Shown here: positions 63,043 through 64,000 of the stretch, piece by piece
Layout of the letters: every line of letters begins with the position of its first letter
Position numbering within the stretch: position 1 is the first letter of the stretch
Assembly (NCBI RefSeq): GCF_013127955.1
Contig: NZ_CP053435.1
Span: forward strand, 3,961,001 to 4,025,000
DNA: 64,000 nucleotides
Direction of reading: 5' to 3'
From: Spirosoma taeanense
Lineage (GTDB): Bacteria; Bacteroidota; Bacteroidia; Cytophagales; Spirosomataceae
Translations under genes and position numbers: made by a program
The notes under the pieces: generated by a model
Told to the model about the DNA's origin: nothing
The model's input: the letters and a program-made list of their open reading frames with translations, nothing else
Databases searched by the model: none

Positions 63043-63156
63043 AGGTGGCACCTTCCTACTCTCCCGCTTGTGACAGCAGTACCATCGGCAGTACGGGGCT
63101 TAACGGCTCTGTTCGGAATGGAAAGAGGTGTCCACCCGCCTTACCAGCACCAACCT
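63043..63156 (-). rRNA. rrf: 5S ribosomal RNA
   Basis: The minus strand carries the conserved 5S core CATTCCGAACAGAGCCGTTA and AAGCCCCGTACTGCCGATGG, ending in GGGAGAGTAGG near the 3' side. The ends are placed by pairing AGGT(T)GGTG at the 5' end with the 3' stretch ending CCACCT. About 114 bases. It follows 23S rRNA in the usual order, with a spacer of about 130 bases that holds no tRNA. Confidence 0.93.
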
Positions 63157-63284
63157 GTTGTGACGTCCAGCCAAACCCTAACGGGCCCAGCCTATATCCT
63201 GGTGTCTTTTGCCCCACAGAGAGAAACCTTGATGCGCCAACCAGCCAGCCCAACCAATCAACTACCACAAAGACTTATTCACTA

Positions 63285-64000
<716 letters not shown>

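Overview
The window looks like a chromosome segment from a Bacteroidota bacterium of the Cytophagales, most likely a Spirosoma-like member of the Spirosomaceae. The signs are two SusC/SusD outer-membrane pairs, many Tat-exported sugar enzymes with the SRRxFLK signal, several possible TTG/TAnnTTTG promoters of the Bacteroidota type, scattered CAZymes and a moderately GC-rich background. Family assignments come from reading motifs by eye; no database search was run.

Positions 1-17000 (minus strand) form one large sugar or sugar-acid locus under a LacI-type regulator. In transcription order it holds lacI, an enolase-superfamily dehydratase, susC, susD, a mannonate-dehydratase-type enzyme, a galactonate-dehydratase-type enzyme, a second susC and susD, a mutarotase-like protein and a PQQ-dependent dehydrogenase cut by the window edge. 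All three dehydratases carry twin-arginine signals. The locus therefore reads as uptake through the outer membrane, periplasmic oxidation of an aldose and periplasmic dehydration of the aldonate. Matching operator palindromes lie before lacI and before the first dehydratase, and each susD is followed closely by a GC-rich stem-loop.

Positions 17200-27450 carry a lone CheB methylesterase domain, a LytS-type kinase, two DEAD-box helicases, a DUF3820 protein, an M1 peptidase and an area of decay. That area includes an MNT/HEPN toxin-antitoxin pair with a broken HEPN gene, a frameshifted ABM-domain gene, and an AT-rich island with a broken two-TM protein overlapping a 57-residue charged protein.

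Positions 27450-50400 are mixed. They hold a class-A beta-lactamase-like hydrolase, an M61 peptidase, a GH95/MFS/Zn-dehydrogenase set that resembles L-galactonate use, an AlkZ-like protein with an internal 15-bp tandem repeat, two VOC proteins, an SDR and an SGNH hydrolase. A second MNT/HEPN pair, again with a broken HEPN gene, is followed by GH5, heparinase-like and DUF1080 proteins, a Bcr/CflA transporter, a glycine-zipper protein, TruC and an amidohydrolase.

Positions 50500-64000 hold a sugar-oxidoreductase cluster (two Gfo/Idh/MocA proteins, a TIM-barrel isomerase and a sorbosone-dehydrogenase-like protein) and a multi-PAS kinase whose frame breaks at a run of nine A, coupled to a receiver protein. 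After these come a Gre factor, an IorAB-type molybdenum hydroxylase and the 3' end of an rRNA operon (23S and 5S on the minus strand). Most other genes are intact, so the five frame breaks (two HEPN, ABM, two-TM, PAS kinase) stand out as decay, phase variation or uncorrected base-call errors.
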